Origin: Raineya sp964654605
GTDB lineage: Bacteria > Bacteroidota > Bacteroidia > Cytophagales > Thermonemataceae
Direction: 5' to 3'
Length of the DNA stretch: 64,000 nt
Assembly (NCBI GenBank): GCA_964654605.1
Contig: CAZZLW010000069.1
Span: forward strand, 34,102 to 98,101
The notes beneath the pieces were generated by a model. It saw only the letters and a list, made by a program, of their open reading frames with translations. It was not told the origin of the DNA and ran no database searches. The position numbers and the translations under genes were made by a program. This document shows positions 52,636-59,752 of this stretch, piece by piece. How positions within the stretch are numbered: position 1 is the stretch's first letter; each line of letters begins with the position of its first letter.

Positions 52636-53715
52636 ATGATAATAGAAAGTTTGGGCTACTTTGTTTTGTATTTGGCTCTGGTGCTTGCTTTGGTGCTTAT
52701 TGCGTTTTATGCAGAACGCAAAATAGCGGCTTTCGTACAAGACAGAATGGGTCCTACGGAAGTAGGAAAATTTGGCACGCTTCAGCCTTTTGCCGATTTG
52801 CTCAAATTGCTTCAAAAAGAGGATATTATTCCTGCGAGGGTGGATAAAAAACTATTTCTGCTTGCACCCATAGTGATTTTCCCTGCGGTATTTGCAGGAA
52901 TGGCAGTTTTACCACTTACAAGCACCTTTCAGGCTTCGGCTTTGAATGTAGGCGTTTTTTTTCTGCTTGCAGTGGTTTCGCTTGATGTAGTGGGCTTACT
53001 AATGGCAGGCTGGGCTTCCAACAACAAATTTTCACTTTTGGGGGCTATGCGTTCTGTGGCTCAAATTGTATCGTATGAAGTGCCTTTGGTGCTTTCGGTT
53101 TTGTGTGTAGTAGTGCTTTCGCAAAGCTTAGATTTGAAACAGATAGTTCTCTTGCAAAGCACACAGAGTACAGAAAAAATTTATCTTTTTGGTATTTCGG
53201 CTTTGGGGGTAGAGGTTACGCATTTGGGAGGTGTTCTGACTTGGAATGTGCTTAAAATGCCCCTGCTTTTTTTGGTGTATGTTATTTTTTTCATAGCTAC
53301 GCTGGCTGAGTGCAATCGTGCCCCTTTCGATTTGCCCGAAGGCGAATCTGAAATTATTGGCGGCTTTCATACCGAGTATTCAGGGTTTCGGTTTGCGATT
53401 TTCTTTTTGGCAGAATATACAATGATGATACTGGTAAGTATGCTCGGCGTAGTGCTTTTTTGGGGAGGTTGGTTAAGTCCTTTGCCCAATTTGCCTAATA
53501 TACCCCTTGCCGAATGGACAAATGGAAATGCCTTTTGGGCAATTTTTTGGCTTTGTTCCAAAACCCTTGTAGTGATTTTTCTGCAAATCATAGCCCGCTG
53601 GACTTACCCACGCTTACGTATAGACCAACTCACTTATTTGGCTTGGAAAGTGCTAACCCCCTTTGCTCTTGTTTTATTGCTTCTTTGTGCTATCTGGCGT
53701 GTTTTTTCGTTCTGA
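52636..53715 (+). CDS. nuoH: NADH-quinone oxidoreductase subunit H
   Basis: This 359-residue, eight- to nine-helix complex I subunit forms part of the quinone site. Diagnostic segments are AERKIAAFVQDRMGPTEVG, LGAMRSVAQIVSYEVPL, and the signature AECNRAPFDLPEGESEIIGG followed by FHTEYSGFRFAIFFLAEY. It stands alone, not with other nuo genes, and its 3' end overlaps gldH on the other strand by 42 bp. TAACTTTC at 52614-52621 could be a poor -7 box. Confidence 0.96.
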   Translation: MIIESLGYFVLYLALVLALVLIAFYAERKIAAFVQDRMGPTEVGKFGTLQPFADLLKLLQKEDIIPARVDKKLFLLAPIVIFPAVFAGMAVLPLTSTFQASALNVGVFFLLAVVSLDVVGLLMAGWASNNKFSLLGAMRSVAQIVSYEVPLVLSVLCVVVLSQSLDLKQIVLLQSTQSTEKIYLFGISALGVEVTHLGGVLTWNVLKMPLLFLVYVIFFIATLAECNRAPFDLPEGESEIIGGFHTEYSGFRFAIFFLAEYTMMILVSMLGVVLFWGGWLSPLPNLPNIPLAEWTNGNAFWAIFWLCSKTLVVIFLQIIARWTYPRLRIDQLTYLAWKVLTPFALVLLLLCAIWRVFSF

Positions 53716-54255
53716 AAAGATACTTTTGGGCTTGTTTTTCTCTTTTTCTGCTTCGTAGGCTTTCATTTCTTCAATTTCTTCGGGAGAGGTATAAGCTACT
53801 CGCAAGCCCATTGAAAGTATGCCTTTGAGCGGATTTTGCCTCATATATTGCTTGAAAACATACTTATATTTGCCTTTTTGAGAGAATTTGATGTTACGAA
53901 AAGCAGGCAACTGATGCTCACGAATGCCGCCCGTTCCTTCGCCATAAGGTTCACCTGTTTTAGGATTGAAAAGGGTAATATCCATCAGTAAAGAATCTAT
54001 TTTTTTGCCATCGGGGTAGTGCATATAGTAGGTTACAAACAGATTGTAATAGGCATAATTGATTTCATTGCGAACATTGTAGTAGAGTGTGTAGCTTTTC
54101 GTGGTGTCTTCAATCTCAAATTCAAAGGCAAGAGGGTTTTCGTAAAGCCATTCGCCATTTTTAATGCTTTGGTTGGCTTCAAAAAGCGTGTGAGGGGCTT
54201 TGCAAGCGTGTAAAAATAAAATAAGAATAACAGAAATTATGAATAAACGCAACAT
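53674..54255 (-). CDS. gldH: Gliding motility lipoprotein GldH
   Basis: This 193-residue lipoprotein has a signal ending FLHACK (Cys17) and the GldH features NGEWLYENPLAFEFEIEDTT, YNVRNEINYAYYNLFVTYYM, DITLFNPKTGEPYGEGTGGI and REHQLPAF. GldH is one of the lipoproteins required for gliding in Flavobacterium and is common across gliding and non-gliding Bacteroidota. The C-terminal, Lys/Ser-rich 14 residues are encoded opposite the end of nuoH. The gene stands alone; a 235-bp gap separates it from the 54491 gene. Confidence 0.88.
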   Translation of the reverse strand: MLRLFIISVILILFLHACKAPHTLFEANQSIKNGEWLYENPLAFEFEIEDTTKSYTLYYNVRNEINYAYYNLFVTYYMHYPDGKKIDSLLMDITLFNPKTGEPYGEGTGGIREHQLPAFRNIKFSQKGKYKYVFKQYMRQNPLKGILSMGLRVAYTSPEEIEEMKAYEAEKEKNKPKSIFSERKNTPDSTKKQ

Positions 54256-54434
54256 TTTAAAAAAAAATTATAAATGCTATGCAAGTAAAAAATTTTGGAG
54301 ATTTTTTCCAAAAATAAAAATATTTAGTCGCCCATTAAAAAGTATGTTTGCAAAAAATCAAAGAGTAGCAATAGAAGCTTCCTTCCAAAAAATGAATTTT
54401 AAGTGTTTTTTCGGATTTATTAGAGCGATGATGT

Positions 54435-54460
54435 CGCTGTGAGTGAAAAAACTCACAGCG
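54435..54460. other. Hairpin in the gap between gldH and 54491
   Basis: CGCTGTGAGT and ACTCACAGCG form a perfect 10-bp stem with loop GAAAAA. It could be a terminator or attenuator for the minus-strand transcript coming from 54491. The following sequence has no clear T-run. Nothing else is seen in 54256-54490. Confidence 0.45.
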
Positions 54461-54490
54461 TTTGGGTGCAAAGTACAAATTTTACTTATC

Positions 54491-54967
54491 TCATTTCATT
54501 TGCCTGACCTGATTTTTCACACGTTTAATCAGTTCTTCACCTTCCTTTTTATCATCAAATCTAACGCCAACCCTTGTATGCAAATCATCGGTAGGGATTT
54601 GGAGAAATCCATAGTAAAACTTGGAAAACTCATTAGGCGTTTTTTGTAGTAAAAGATTGGAAGCGATAAAAGAAGCAAAAGAATTGATTTGATTGAACGT
54701 GATTTCAGCTTTGTATTTTTTGCTGTTTTCTTTGCTGAAAAAATGCAATGGCATACGAACTTCCACGAGCGTTTGAGGAGCGTGGTTGTACTGAAAATAA
54801 TATAAGGTATCGGTGGTTTCGTGTAAATATTGGTCTTGATACTGACCCGATGAAACCTTTTTGCCTTTTATACGCATTTTTTGCCCATTGGCAAGCAATA
54901 CTTCATTTTGGGCAAAACCAAAATGAGAAACGACACAGAAGATTGCCAAATAGATGAGTTTTTTCAT
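54491..54967 (-). CDS. Secreted protein of unknown function
   Basis: This 158-residue precursor has a signal peptide (MKKLIYLAIFCVVSHFGFAQ). The mature part has a strand-rich start (NEVLLANGQKMRIKGKKVSS) and a charged end (FDDKKEGEELIKRVKNQVR). I do not recognise a family. It is the last gene of a five-gene minus-strand unit of exported proteins (59583 to 54491) with gaps of 15 to 26 bp. Confidence 0.7.
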   Translation of the reverse strand: MKKLIYLAIFCVVSHFGFAQNEVLLANGQKMRIKGKKVSSGQYQDQYLHETTDTLYYFQYNHAPQTLVEVRMPLHFFSKENSKKYKAEITFNQINSFASFIASNLLLQKTPNEFSKFYYGFLQIPTDDLHTRVGVRFDDKKEGEELIKRVKNQVRQMK

Positions 54968-54992
54968 TGTTCAATGGAGTTAAATAATGCTT

Positions 54993-55466
54993 TTACCACT
55001 CACGCAAGCCGTTTTCTCCGAGTATAAAACTGCCTTCGCTTTCCACATTTTTTTGCCAAACTTTGTATTTCTTGCCCTCTTTGCTAAGTTTAAAACTTGT
55101 TCCGTCACCAACCGAATAGCTTGTACCCAGAGCATAACTATCTTTGAATTTGCCGTTTTTATCAAAAATGTCAATGCTATAATACAATCTTTCTCCCGAA
55201 CGAACAGCATAAGCAAGCCCTAAATTACCATTATTAAAGGTTATCTTGCCAACTTTGTAGTAGATGCTAATATCCGATTTGTTATCAGAAAGATATTTTT
55301 TTCCATCAATACTGTTAAGCACTTGTAAATTGAGTGTATTGGCACATTCAATATTGATGTCTAAGGGCATTGCAGGGAAGTTTTTGACAAAGTCTTTCCA
55401 CTTGCTTTGCGAAAAGCCTAAAAAACTCTGGAATAAGAGCAGGGTAATAAAAAGTAGCTTTTTCAT
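54993..55466 (-). CDS. Secreted protein of unknown function
   Basis: This 157-residue precursor has signal MKKLLFITLLLFQSFLGFSQ. The mature domain has repeated beta-strand stretches (GLAYAVRSGERLYYSIDIFD, DGTSFKLSKEGKKYKVWQ), perhaps a small beta-sandwich. No family recognised. It sits in the five-gene exported-protein unit, 17 bp after the lipoprotein gene and 25 bp before the 54491 gene. Confidence 0.7.
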   Translation of the reverse strand: MKKLLFITLLLFQSFLGFSQSKWKDFVKNFPAMPLDINIECANTLNLQVLNSIDGKKYLSDNKSDISIYYKVGKITFNNGNLGLAYAVRSGERLYYSIDIFDKNGKFKDSYALGTSYSVGDGTSFKLSKEGKKYKVWQKNVESEGSFILGENGLREW

Positions 55467-55483
55467 AAAATTTTGTTTATTTT

Positions 55484-56197
55484 TTACATTAAAGGAAGTG
55501 GAACAGGGTAATAATCAAATGTTTTTTGGTTATTATTGTATACCAAAGTGCCTAAAAGTTCTGTTTCTCCCACTTTAGAAGGTACACCATAAACTCTAAT
55601 GTCTGTTCCTTCCTTAGGGATTTGTATTTTTAAGTCTAATTTTATATTCTCATCTTGTAAAAATACTTGTCGTGATTTCTCAAAAGTATTACGCATATTT
55701 TCTACCATATTTCTAGTACTTACAGTATAGTATTGTGCTGTTTTATCTACTAATTTTCCACCCTGTAACTCAAAAAATTCAAACTTGGACATTGTACAAG
55801 CAGGGCCACACCCAAAAGAAGCTACAGCTATAAAATGCACGTCTTTATAGGTAAAATATCCCATTTCTTTGTAGCCCATTTCACCTTTTTCTTTGAATTT
55901 CAGGTAGCCATTGGCTTCGTCTTTTTCTATGATTTCAAGACCAAAGCCTTGCAGTCCTAATTCTTTATCTTTATTGCTTTTTTCTTTTTCAAACGCCTTG
56001 TAGTAATCCAAAATACTTGTTACTTTATCCAGAGGAGCATTTGCGTCAATTTTACTATTTTGGGAGCTATCTTTTGACTCTGTTTTGGGTGTTGATAGCG
56101 AGTCTTGTTTTGTTGCCATCTTGTTTTGTTGCTCTGTTGTATTTTTACAAGCCATCACAGCAAGCAGCAGGGAGAATGTTAGCAGTAGATTTTTCAT
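55484..56197 (-). CDS. Lipoprotein of unknown function
   Basis: From the ATG at 56197, this is a 237-residue lipoprotein (signal MKNLLLTFSLLLAVMACKN). The first 30 mature residues are Gln/Ser/Lys-rich linker. The rest holds SFGCGPACTMSKFEFFE, with two Cys that may form a disulfide, and strand pairs such as YPVPLPLM at the end. No family recognised. It is the third gene of the five-gene exported unit. Confidence 0.7.
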   Translation of the reverse strand: MKNLLLTFSLLLAVMACKNTTEQQNKMATKQDSLSTPKTESKDSSQNSKIDANAPLDKVTSILDYYKAFEKEKSNKDKELGLQGFGLEIIEKDEANGYLKFKEKGEMGYKEMGYFTYKDVHFIAVASFGCGPACTMSKFEFFELQGGKLVDKTAQYYTVSTRNMVENMRNTFEKSRQVFLQDENIKLDLKIQIPKEGTDIRVYGVPSKVGETELLGTLVYNNNQKTFDYYPVPLPLM

Positions 56198-56223
56198 TTT
56201 TGTCATTTAGCTTTTTATTAAAC

Positions 56224-58176
56224 TTACAAAAATTCACTGATAAAAAGATGGTAAATCAATAAACGGAGCATAGTCGCAGGGATAGAAAATTGACTTGTAT
56301 CTTCAGTAGAGCTTTCTAATAAAAGTGTCTTCTCTCCAAAATTTAATCCATAGATTTTGTTATTTTTTTCAGAGAAATACTTTGAAATAAGCTTTTTATC
56401 TTTGGTATAATAACCTAATTTGCTCTCTTCATTAGAAGTAATAACCTCGTATAGGGGTTGCCCCAAACCTCTCTGATAAAACCATTTACCATCTTTATTT
56501 TTGAATATACTGCCAACTTCTCCTATATACTTAGATTCTCCAAAATGAGATAATTCAAATTCATCGATAAAGCCATCGGTTTGTATCTGTTGTTTTCTTT
56601 GGGCAAGGCTTCTTGGAGTATTTTTATATTTAATCTCTATTGGAGTCATCCAAAATTCATTAATCCTAGATTTGCTCTTATTAAAGATTTTAACATAAAT
56701 TCTACCTGTTGTTTTGCCTAGAAATACCTCGATAGTACTATTGTAATATTCGTCATCATAAACACGCGTTCTACCTTCGTCCATTTCTATTTTCTTAACA
56801 TTTTTGTATCTTGCTATCAAAGTTTTTTCTTTATCAATCGTACCTTCATTTGCTTTGTCTTTTCTCGTTTTATTTCTTAAAGCAATCCTATTATGCAGTT
56901 TTTCACAGGCATTATTTAGCTTGTAAGGAAAATTTTTAGAATTACTACCTTTATTGGTTTGTCTAAAGTCTTTATCTATCTGAGAAAAATCCTTTAAAAG
57001 TTTATCAACATCTATATTTGTATTTGTTCTTTTATTTCTTGGAATAAAAATGAAATTTTTTGTTCGATCACGATATATCATAAATTCTTCATTGATATAA
57101 AGAATTCCATATACTTGAGAAACAGCACAGTTATTCAGGTTTTCTATACCAGCATTTTTATAGATTTCAATTTCGGGGTCTTCGCCATGTTGGAACAAAT
57201 CTATGATAAACCCTTTTTCCTTACTATAAACATTTTGAAAAGAGATGTATGTTCCTTTTGTTTCTGCTGCATTTTTTTCAATAGTACTTATTTGTTCCTC
57301 ACTCATATTGACTTTCAGTTGAACTTGCTCTACCAAACCACTAGAATACATAGGCATATTTTCGCTAGAAAAGGTAATATTTCCATTTGTCCAAAAGTGT
57401 GTTCTATTTTCTCCACTCAAACTTATCATAAGCATCGGGATATTTTGAACTTGTATTTGATTGCTATTACGCTCTCTCTCAAAATCTAAAAAATTCTCCT
57501 TCATAAATTGAATGTCAGTTAGCCATTTCAGAATTTTGGCAGGTTCAGGGCTAATTGTTGGTGAAGTTCCCTCTATTATTTCTGCCGAAAAACTTTGGAC
57601 TTTCCTTTTGTACCAATTCATATATTCGCTTTTTATCAGCGTGTTGAGCCATTCTTCTTTTAGGCTTTCAGTATAGTTTGCGGGAAAATCTTTTTGCTTT
57701 TGAGGTAAAAAAACGTAAGTAATATCTCCTTCAAAGAGTATATTGGTAGCAACAAGTTTATTTTCTAATACAAACAAACGCAAGCGGGGTTTATCGATAC
57801 CTTCATAAAAATTGAGTTTGGAGGCTTGTCCTTCTTTATCGTAGTTGGTGTTTCGGGCTGAGTTGCAAGGCGAAAACTGAAAGACTCTTTTTTTGTCCTT
57901 CTTTTCTACAATATAAAAATCTACATCAGAAATATGCCCAGCACCTATGTTACAACGCTGGTAAGACTCTGCTTCTAATATGATTTCTTTTCCATATAAA
58001 TCATTTTCTTTATCAACTTTATCCCCTTTGAAGCTATATATCCAAAACTTTTTTGATTTTTTCGCTTCAACCTGATGATATTTTTTTAGCATATCAGAAG
58101 CATTTAATTGAGTTTGTGCTTTCAAAGAGCTAAAAAATATTATCAGTAGTAATAGGTTACATAGAACACGTTTCAT
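56224..58176 (-). CDS. Large secreted protein of unknown function (paralogue of 58192)
   Basis: From ATG 58176 (MKRVLCNLLLLIIFFSSLKA signal), this is a 650-residue protein of extended beta and charged segments with no recognised domain. The C-terminal 25 residues (FSIPATMLRLLIYHLFI) match by eye the end of the gene at 58192 (FPLPANLLKLVIYNIYN). Other shared segments are TTGRIYVKIF versus RTGRVYLRPE. The two are therefore paralogues of unequal length. The gene is 15 bp after its relative on the same strand. No sorting domain is visible. Confidence 0.72.
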   Translation of the reverse strand: MKRVLCNLLLLIIFFSSLKAQTQLNASDMLKKYHQVEAKKSKKFWIYSFKGDKVDKENDLYGKEIILEAESYQRCNIGAGHISDVDFYIVEKKDKKRVFQFSPCNSARNTNYDKEGQASKLNFYEGIDKPRLRLFVLENKLVATNILFEGDITYVFLPQKQKDFPANYTESLKEEWLNTLIKSEYMNWYKRKVQSFSAEIIEGTSPTISPEPAKILKWLTDIQFMKENFLDFERERNSNQIQVQNIPMLMISLSGENRTHFWTNGNITFSSENMPMYSSGLVEQVQLKVNMSEEQISTIEKNAAETKGTYISFQNVYSKEKGFIIDLFQHGEDPEIEIYKNAGIENLNNCAVSQVYGILYINEEFMIYRDRTKNFIFIPRNKRTNTNIDVDKLLKDFSQIDKDFRQTNKGSNSKNFPYKLNNACEKLHNRIALRNKTRKDKANEGTIDKEKTLIARYKNVKKIEMDEGRTRVYDDEYYNSTIEVFLGKTTGRIYVKIFNKSKSRINEFWMTPIEIKYKNTPRSLAQRKQQIQTDGFIDEFELSHFGESKYIGEVGSIFKNKDGKWFYQRGLGQPLYEVITSNEESKLGYYTKDKKLISKYFSEKNNKIYGLNFGEKTLLLESSTEDTSQFSIPATMLRLLIYHLFISEFL

Positions 58177-58191
58177 ACACACAAACTTTGA

Positions 58192-59583
58192 TTACTTTCT
58201 ATATTTTGATTCATTGTAAATATTGTAAATCACGAGTTTCAAAAGGTTGGCTGGAAGTGGAAATTTGGCTTCTTTATCATAAGTCTTCATCAACAAAACA
58301 TTTTCATTTTTGTCTTCATCTTTTGCATACACCTTATTGTCTTCTATAAAAATCTTGCTTAAAAATATGTCGTTTCCGCCTTTTGTGGGAACAAGTCTGT
58401 ATTGATTATCTTTCTCTTCGGGGCGAAGATAAACCCGTCCAGTTCGTTCAGAATAACTATACAACAAATCTCCATTTGGCTTTTTATAGATTTTATGATA
58501 GTTCGTACCATCAAATTTCATTATTTCAAACCTTTCGTCCCTGATGTGGCTGTAATAGTATATGTTATATACTTCTGCCCACCCATTTTTTCTGTTTTCT
58601 TCTTGATAGGCTTCTAATTCTTCTTTGGTAGAGGCTAATAAAGATTGAGGCTCTATTTTTATGTAATCACGAATTTGGTAGCCACTTGCCATAGGAGTAT
58701 TTATAGTAACCTTCATTACGCCATTGGGTTCTCCTACCATCACATTCAGTGAAAAACCTTTTTGAGATGAATACATAAAGTAGCGTTTCCCTCGATTATA
58801 TTCAACATAGCAAGTATTTTCAAGCTCACATCTTGCCGCTTGTGCAAACTTATCGGCAACTCGTACAATTTTGGAGGCTTCTCTTTTGGCTGCTGCTTCT
58901 TTTCTACGTTTTTCATATTCTTCAAATTGCTTTAATTCTTTGGCTTGCTGTTCGGCTTTGTATTGTTTCATTAAACTTTGCATTTGCTTATAATAGTTTT
59001 GAAGAAGAGGATTGAGCGTGTTTTGTAAATCTTTGGTCAAAGAGAATTTTTTAGAAATTTTCTTGATTACACTTTTTTCGGCTACAATGTAGAACTCATT
59101 GAGTATGCTAAGTTTTCCGTCAGCTCTATCAAGTTTGATAAGGATAAAATCTTCAAAGAAGATAATCAAGTGGCTGTAATATAAGGGTGTGCCATCTTGG
59201 TGGCTACTTTTCATAGGCTCATTACCAAAGGCATAGGCAGCCGCTACGTGTACAGGCTTGAAGGCATAACAATAAGATTTCTCAAAGTTTTTCTGGTAAT
59301 TTATTCCAAAGCTGATGATATTTCCTTCCTCATCTTTTTCTATTTTTTGATTTTCGCATTTGCCAATGTTAGGTTTATAGTCTCTGCCCATTTCAAGCCT
59401 ATAAACTTCTTTTCTGCTATCAAAAGACGACTGCAAGTAGGCTAAATCCGAATTTGCATATTTATCCAAAAATATTTTGGCTACTTGTTGTTGGGGCAAA
59501 TTAGGCAATTTGAATAAGTCGTCTTGGGCTTGGCTATTGAGCACGAATAGAAATACAAAAATTGCCACACAAACTTTTTTCAT
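58192..59583 (-). CDS. Secreted protein of unknown function, coiled-coil middle (paralogue of 56224)
   Basis: From ATG 59583 (MKKVCVAIFVFLFVLNSQAQ) this encodes 463 residues. The upstream open frame to 59709 overlaps the 51-bp upstream element and is rejected. The middle has a Lys/Glu-rich coiled-coil (KQYKAEQQAKELKQFEEYEK, then RRKEAAAKREASKIV). The C-terminus resembles the 56224 product. It is the first gene of the five-gene exported unit. A 51-bp element similar to one before the SBBP gene lies about 57 bp upstream, implying shared control. Confidence 0.72.
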   Translation of the reverse strand: MKKVCVAIFVFLFVLNSQAQDDLFKLPNLPQQQVAKIFLDKYANSDLAYLQSSFDSRKEVYRLEMGRDYKPNIGKCENQKIEKDEEGNIISFGINYQKNFEKSYCYAFKPVHVAAAYAFGNEPMKSSHQDGTPLYYSHLIIFFEDFILIKLDRADGKLSILNEFYIVAEKSVIKKISKKFSLTKDLQNTLNPLLQNYYKQMQSLMKQYKAEQQAKELKQFEEYEKRRKEAAAKREASKIVRVADKFAQAARCELENTCYVEYNRGKRYFMYSSQKGFSLNVMVGEPNGVMKVTINTPMASGYQIRDYIKIEPQSLLASTKEELEAYQEENRKNGWAEVYNIYYYSHIRDERFEIMKFDGTNYHKIYKKPNGDLLYSYSERTGRVYLRPEEKDNQYRLVPTKGGNDIFLSKIFIEDNKVYAKDEDKNENVLLMKTYDKEAKFPLPANLLKLVIYNIYNESKYRK

Positions 59584-59639
59584 AAAAAATACAGCTTTTT
59601 TTGTAGCAAATTTGCTTGTTTGCAAGAAAATAAATCCGT

Positions 59640-59690
59640 TTTTCTTTTGAACAAGGACGCTTTTTTGATAAGTAAGGCAGGTTTTTTGAT
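59640..59690 (-). promoter_or_regulatory. Shared upstream element, copy before the 58192 unit
   Basis: Reading minus: ATCAAAAAACCTGCCTTACT, then T, then ATCAAAAAAGCGTCCTTGTT, then CAAAAGAAAA. The ATCAAAAAA unit repeats with a 21-bp period and a third, partial unit follows. It matches 62379-62429 at about 42 of 51 positions with no gap, by my count. Its position just upstream of a secreted-protein gene suggests an operator. Confidence 0.55.
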
Positions 59691-59725
59691 AAAAGAAAAA
59701 CTCTACCAAAATTTTGGTAGAGTTT
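59688..59725 (-). terminator. Terminator of the SBBP/T9SS gene
   Basis: AAACTCTACCAAAA and TTTTGGTAGAGTTT form a 28-bp perfect palindrome. On the minus strand TTCTTTTATC follows. It lies 28 bp behind the stop of the gene at 59753. Confidence 0.82.
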
Positions 59726-59752
59726 GGAGTGTGATGTGATGGAAAAGTAATT

